The notes below the pieces were generated by a model. The model was not told where the DNA came from, did not search any database, and saw nothing but the letters and a program-made list of their open reading frames with translations. Made by a program: the position numbers and the translations under genes. A DNA stretch of 64,000 nucleotides from Arthrobacter sp. H35-D1 (GTDB lineage Bacteria > Actinomycetota > Actinomycetes > Actinomycetales > Micrococcaceae). Each line of letters starts with the position of its first letter. Position 1 is the first letter of the stretch. Shown one piece after another: positions 60,334 to 64,000 of the stretch. The stretch lies in assembly GCF_030063185.1 (NCBI RefSeq), contig NZ_JASISP010000001.1, forward strand, positions 310,001-374,000, written 5' to 3'.

Positions 60334-60972
60334 TCACTTTTTCGCATGTTGTGTTCGGTATGTTGTGTTCGGCAAGTCGTGTCCACGGAGGAGCGACCAT
60401 TCGCGCTTCAGGATGGCGTAGTGGCGCAACGTGATCCATTCGCCCTTGCTCCAGTCCGCTTCGACGAATGTTGCTTCCAGGCGCATGCCCAGGCGTGTCA
60501 TGAGGGCCGCGGACTTGTTGTTTCGGGCATCGCAAATCCCCTCCACCCTGTGCCAGCTGAAGTGCTCGAAGGCCATGTCCAGCGCCGCTGTGCAGGCGGC
60601 AAAGGCGACGCCCTGCCCTTGGACGTCGGAGCTGAAGACAAAGCCGATTTCACCGCGCTGCCAATTTTCCGCGTCCCACTTCAACACAACCTCCCCCACC
60701 ACTTCAGCCGAGGGTCCGTGTTCCACTGCCAGGTCCAGCCACTGGCCGGGGGTGGTGAAATTCTGTTGCGACACCATGGCAGAGACGCTCAGTTCGGTGT
60801 CCGCCATGGCTTGCGGCGGATGCGGCAGGTAACGTGCCACCTCCGGCAGCGACCTGTAGGCGTTCACGGCCCGCACGTCGGCCGGGAGAATGGGGCGTAG
60901 CCGAACGCCGTCGGCCTTGTAGGGGTAGGCCGGTTGTGCTGGGACGGGAATGTCTGGCACATCGGAGGGCAT
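60334..60972 (-). CDS. GNAT-family N-acetyltransferase (RimJ/RimL type)
   Basis: This is a 212-residue acetyltransferase of the Acetyltransf_3 group. GVRLRPILPADVRAVNAYRS opens the domain. GEIGFVFSSDVQGQGVAFAA is motif A for acetyl-CoA binding (about 112-131), and RVEGICDARNNKSAALMTRLG is motif B. LEATFVEADWSKGEWITLRHYAIL ends the core, as in RimJ-like enzymes. The last 15 residues are encoded by a short duplicated stretch (60346-60372). The substrate is unknown. Confidence 0.88.
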   Translation of the reverse strand: MPSDVPDIPVPAQPAYPYKADGVRLRPILPADVRAVNAYRSLPEVARYLPHPPQAMADTELSVSAMVSQQNFTTPGQWLDLAVEHGPSAEVVGEVVLKWDAENWQRGEIGFVFSSDVQGQGVAFAACTAALDMAFEHFSWHRVEGICDARNNKSAALMTRLGMRLEATFVEADWSKGEWITLRHYAILKREWSLLRGHDLPNTTYRTQHAKK

Positions 60973-61076
60973 GTTCAGATACTAGTGCGAAATTGCAGCC
61001 TCGCCCTGCCGGACGCCTTGGGGAGGTGTTCGAATTCTAGCGGGAAACGGTCAGAGTCCTTGGATAGCATGGGCCC

Positions 61077-61547
61077 ATGCCTGCCCTACCCACAACCCGA
61101 CGCCGCGTGGAACTTGTCCTCATACCCCTGGTTGCCGCTTTTTGCATGGCCTTCATCATCGGGGCCATCGTGCTTGATCGCGACGGCGGCACCTGCCCCA
61201 CAGCCAATTGGAACAACCGACTGTCGCTGTCCCTGGCCGGGAGCCAGAGCACCAGTGCCAATGCAGCAGCTGTCACCGCGTGCACCGGCACCGACTGCGT
61301 TCCCCAAACGCCGACGTTCGCGAAGGCATCAACCCACGGTACCCGGGTCCTCACGCAGCAAGAGGACGGCTCGTGGGTGCTGATGGTCGGCGCACAGCCG
61401 CCCAAGGCACTCAGCTTCAGGGTCTACGACCAAAACGGCAAGGTCCTGGCAGCCCAAACCACAGCACTGAACTGGACCCGGGTGTCCGGCAATGAACGCT
61501 GCGGCGGCCGCATGGCAGGCATCAACGTGGTCCTGGACATGCCCTAA
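61077..61547 (+). CDS. Membrane-anchored hypothetical protein
   Basis: The 156-residue protein has one N-terminal transmembrane helix (LVLIPLVAAFCMAFIIGAIV, about 14-33) and an extracytoplasmic part with four cysteines (TCPTANW, TACTGTDCV, ERCGGRM) that probably form disulfides. I do not recognise a family. It starts at ATG 61077 and converges with the DUF456 gene. Confidence 0.65.
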   Translation: MPALPTTRRRVELVLIPLVAAFCMAFIIGAIVLDRDGGTCPTANWNNRLSLSLAGSQSTSANAAAVTACTGTDCVPQTPTFAKASTHGTRVLTQQEDGSWVLMVGAQPPKALSFRVYDQNGKVLAAQTTALNWTRVSGNERCGGRMAGINVVLDMP

Positions 61548-61567
61548 TTGCTTGGACTGGCGCCCGG

Positions 61568-62068
61568 CTAGCGGTTCAGGAAGTGAACGAGCACCCCCAC
61601 GCCCCACGTCCCCGCAGCCAAGGACGCGAAACCAAACTCCGCCAGGATTCCTAGCCCTGTGGCCTTCAGCGTCGCCAGCGAAGAGGAAACCGCCGGTCGC
61701 AGCGCCCTTTGTCGAACAAGTTCCGAGACGAACAAACCGACGACGAAGCCCAGCAGCAACCCTACGACCGGGATCACGAAGAACCCGACAATTCCCACCG
61801 CCAACCCGATCAGCACTGACCTGCCCGGGATGGCACGAGCTTTCATGGTTCTGCCGGCCAGAACGGCGCTTGAGACCATGCCGGCCGCAAGAAATAGCGC
61901 ACCTATGCTAAATATTATCCAGCCCAGCGGAGAGCCCAGTACCAGGGCCCAGGCAAGCAAGCTGACACCGACTAGAAAGCTCCCCGGCAAAATGGGCACT
62001 ATGACCCCGGCAGCACCAATCGCAATAACGAGGCCGCATACGACGGTCCAGACAATCTGCGCATCCAT
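61568..62068 (-). CDS. DUF456 family membrane protein
   Basis: The 166-residue protein is almost entirely hydrophobic, with four to five helices. VIVPILPGSFLVGVSLLAWA (about 23-42) and the Gly-rich FFVIPVVGLLLGFVVGLFVSEL (about 96-117) are the typical glycine-zipper pattern of DUF456. The function is unknown. It is convergent with the hypothetical gene to its left and divergent from the DUF222 gene. Confidence 0.87.
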   Translation of the reverse strand: MDAQIVWTVVCGLVIAIGAAGVIVPILPGSFLVGVSLLAWALVLGSPLGWIIFSIGALFLAAGMVSSAVLAGRTMKARAIPGRSVLIGLAVGIVGFFVIPVVGLLLGFVVGLFVSELVRQRALRPAVSSSLATLKATGLGILAEFGFASLAAGTWGVGVLVHFLNR

Positions 62069-62203
62069 TCTGCAATAGTGCCACTCATTTCACTTCGTGA
62101 CGGCAACATGCTTGCCAACGTCGGTGGTGGAACGTGGCGAATCTATCGTATCTATGTACGTGTAGCTATTGCGGTGGTGTAACGGTGGGGGTATTATGGG
62201 GGT

Positions 62204-64000
62204 ATGAGTAGTCGGGAGGAGTTCCCCGGGGACCGGGGCTTTGCAGCCACAGCGGATGTGGCTGCACTGCTTGGTGCGATCACTCTTCCTTCCATTGAAC
62301 CCTTTGGCCCTGACACTGGGGCACTGGCGGGCTTGCCGGCGTTCATTGCTTTTCCTCCCCCGGTTCCCGAGCCGCCCTCGCGGGTGGGGGTCGCCCGGGC
62401 CGTGTACGACGCCGGAATCGAGGCGTTGCTGGTGTTGAAGCGCCTCGAGGACGCCACCGCGGCCTGCAAAGCAGAACTCGTCGCCCGGATCATCGCAGCA
62501 GCGAACGTCGAGGGCACCGCGGTGGGGCTTGATTCCTGGCAGGCAGGAATCGCCGAAGCCAGTGCCTGCACTGACATCGCGTTGACCTTGTGTCTTCCCG
62601 AACGCACTGTCACCGCGCTGGCGCACCACAGCACCGCCCTGACCACCACCCACCGACACACCCTGGCCGCATTGCACGCCGGGGTGCTCTCCTACCGGCA
62701 CGCGGGGTTGATCGTGGATGAATGCAACACCCTGGCCGAAACCCCGACCATTACCGCCGAACAGATCACCGTCTTTGAACAACGCCTGCTACGCCTGGCC
62801 CCGGGCACCACAGCCTCCGGGTTCGCTTCCAAAGCCCGCCGCGCCCGGGAAAGCACCCACCCGGAAACCAGGGCCACCGCCACCCGCCAGGCCTACCGGC
62901 ACCGGGCCATGACCCTGGACCCCGGACGCGACGGAATGTCCTGGCTCACCCTGCACATCCCCACCATCAGCGCCGAAGCCATCTGGGTCCACGCCACCCG
63001 CACAGCACGCACCATCAAACACAACAACACCACCGGACCAGGCAACAACAACGACGGCAACGGCGGCAAGCCCGGCCGGGGCAGCCAGCAGAGCGATAGC
63101 GGCAGCGGGGAACACCGCACCCTGGCACAACTACGCGTCGACGTCGCCACCACCCTCCTCCTCAACCAACAACCCCTCCCCACCCCAGCCAGCAACACCG
63201 ACAACGGCCACACCGGCCACACCGGCCACGACAACGCTGGTGCCGGAAAGAACCACTCAGGAAGCAATGCTAGCCACGGTGACGCCAGTACTGGCGGCAT
63301 GGGCAGCCACAGCAACGATACGGATGGTTCAGAGCCCCGGAACCAGGCTGGCGATGTCCTGTTCGGTGCGAACTCCGCTTTCGGAGTCTCACTCATCGAA
63401 GAAGCACCCCCATGGGCACACCGCAACCCCACAAACGACGACGAGGGCACCGACGACACAGACACCGAGGGCGCAAAGAGTACAAAGCCTGCTGACAACA
63501 AAGCCCGCAGCGTCACCCCCACTGACGCGCCCATCACCAAACCACGCGACGCTCAACACCGCCCCGACAGTGCAGGAGCCTCCACCGGCGCAAGTGGCTC
63601 TGACGGAAACACCACCACCACCGGCAACAAGACGATGAAAAACAGCCCCAGAGCCGGCCAAGACGCCGACCCGGATGCGGCGGAACACCCTGCTGGTGCG
63701 GGACACCCTGATCGTGTGGAGCACGACGGAGGTGAGCCGCCCGAGGCCGGGGTGGAAGACGTGCCCGTGGTCGGGGAACTCCTCAGCGATGGATCAGGCT
63801 ACATTGACGGGGTCGTGGACGGAATCCCGGAACATCCCGAACAGGACTACCTCGACCAACTCGAAGCAATCCGAACCCACCACACCATCACCGACCCGCC
63901 CATGCCCAAAGCCCTGGTCTTGGTCACCGTGCCGTTCCTGTCCGCGTTGAACATCACCGATGAACCAGGCGAACTCGTCGGCACCGGCCCCGTCCCAGCC
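62204..64000 (+). CDS. DUF222 (13E12-type) HNH endonuclease family protein, cut by the window edge
   Basis: The frame is open from ATG 62204 to the end of the window (599 codons, no stop). Residues 60-310 show DUF222 features (LVARIIAAANVEGTAV, LHAGVLSYRHAGLIVDEC, RTLAQLRVDVATTLLL). A long polar stretch rich in Gly, Asn, Asp, Ser and Thr follows (about 325-545), and then DUF222 resumes (PKALVLVTVPFLSALNITDE, GELVGTGPVPA). The HNH domain expected in this family would lie beyond the edge. Such genes occur in many copies in actinobacterial genomes and are suspected to be mobile. Confidence 0.85.
   Translation, partial: MSSREEFPGDRGFAATADVAALLGAITLPSIEPFGPDTGALAGLPAFIAFPPPVPEPPSRVGVARAVYDAGIEALLVLKRLEDATAACKAELVARIIAAANVEGTAVGLDSWQAGIAEASACTDIALTLCLPERTVTALAHHSTALTTTHRHTLAALHAGVLSYRHAGLIVDECNTLAETPTITAEQITVFEQRLLRLAPGTTASGFASKARRARESTHPETRATATRQAYRHRAMTLDPGRDGMSWLTLHIPTISAEAIWVHATRTARTIKHNNTTGPGNNNDGNGGKPGRGSQQSDSGSGEHRTLAQLRVDVATTLLLNQQPLPTPASNTDNGHTGHTGHDNAGAGKNHSGSNASHGDASTGGMGSHSNDTDGSEPRNQAGDVLFGANSAFGVSLIEEAPPWAHRNPTNDDEGTDDTDTEGAKSTKPADNKARSVTPTDAPITKPRDAQHRPDSAGASTGASGSDGNTTTTGNKTMKNSPRAGQDADPDAAEHPAGAGHPDRVEHDGGEPPEAGVEDVPVVGELLSDGSGYIDGVVDGIPEHPEQDYLDQLEAIRTHHTITDPPMPKALVLVTVPFLSALNITDEPGELVGTGPVPA

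Overview
The window is a 64 kb piece of a high-GC actinobacterial chromosome. The gene content points to Micrococcaceae, most likely Arthrobacter in the broad sense. Supporting signs are strong G/C third-position bias, frequent GTG starts, ATGA/TAGTG translational coupling, a dCTP deaminase of the mycobacterial bifunctional type, zinc-free S14/L33/L28 paralogues, and a DUF222 (13E12-type) HNH protein at the right edge. I see no prophage, CRISPR array, rRNA or insertion sequence. There is one tRNA, Gly(CCC). All identifications come from reading the protein sequences; no database search was run.

Layout. 0-6.7 kb: Mrp-type Na+/H+ antiporter operon on the minus strand (mnhA-C-D-E-F-G, with A and B fused). 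6.8-13.4 kb: UMF1-family MFS transporter, dcd, a KhtT/KhtU-like K+/H+ antiporter pair, tRNA-Gly, an alanine-dehydrogenase-fold enzyme resembling N5-(carboxyethyl)ornithine synthase, and a fatty acid desaturase. 13.5-21.5 kb: a vsr gene with no neighbouring methylase, an MFS exporter divergent from its likely LysR regulator, panD, an NAD-dependent epimerase-like protein, an AEC transporter, a HerA-like ATPase and a membrane-anchored hypothetical. 21.4-27.2 kb: a thioredoxin-NHL protein coupled to a CopD-CtaG fusion, then HU and an rpmB-rpmG-rpsN operon whose three proteins all lack zinc-binding cysteines. 27.8-31.3 kb: SGNH hydrolase, ABC exporter and divergent MarR. 31.4-36.6 kb: a complete siderophore uptake operon (binding lipoprotein, two permeases, ATPase, siderophore-interacting reductase) behind a DtxR/IdeR-like box.

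36.9-45.7 kb: VOC protein, glutathionyl-hydroquinone-reductase-like enzyme, an OpuC-type osmoprotectant ABC operon ending in a dihydrolipoamide-dehydrogenase-type flavoprotein, a serine beta-lactamase-like hydrolase and a lipoprotein. 45.9-46.8 kb: a broken SRPBCC-domain gene. 46.9-53.4 kb: a divergent alpha-mannosidase locus (GH125 facing away from GH38, GH5_18-like and an unknown protein), laid out like an N-glycan/mannoside degradation module. 53.5-64 kb: VLCAD-like acyl-CoA dehydrogenase, universal stress protein, FAD/4Fe-4S oxidase, RraA, thioesterase, GNAT, small membrane proteins, and the DUF222 protein that runs off the end.

Themes. Ion and osmotic homeostasis recurs (Mrp, KhtTU, OpuC), as does metal response (iron uptake operon, zinc-independent ribosomal proteins). 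The least explained signals are a family of three dispersed about 58-bp hairpins at 31-37 kb, a slippage-type 7-bp triplication inside the broken SRPBCC gene, low-complexity inserts in MarR, GH38 and DUF222 proteins, and a 700-bp gene-free stretch upstream of the ribosomal-protein operon. I did not find a clearly new multi-gene system; the mannosidase locus with its unidentified fourth gene is the nearest candidate.
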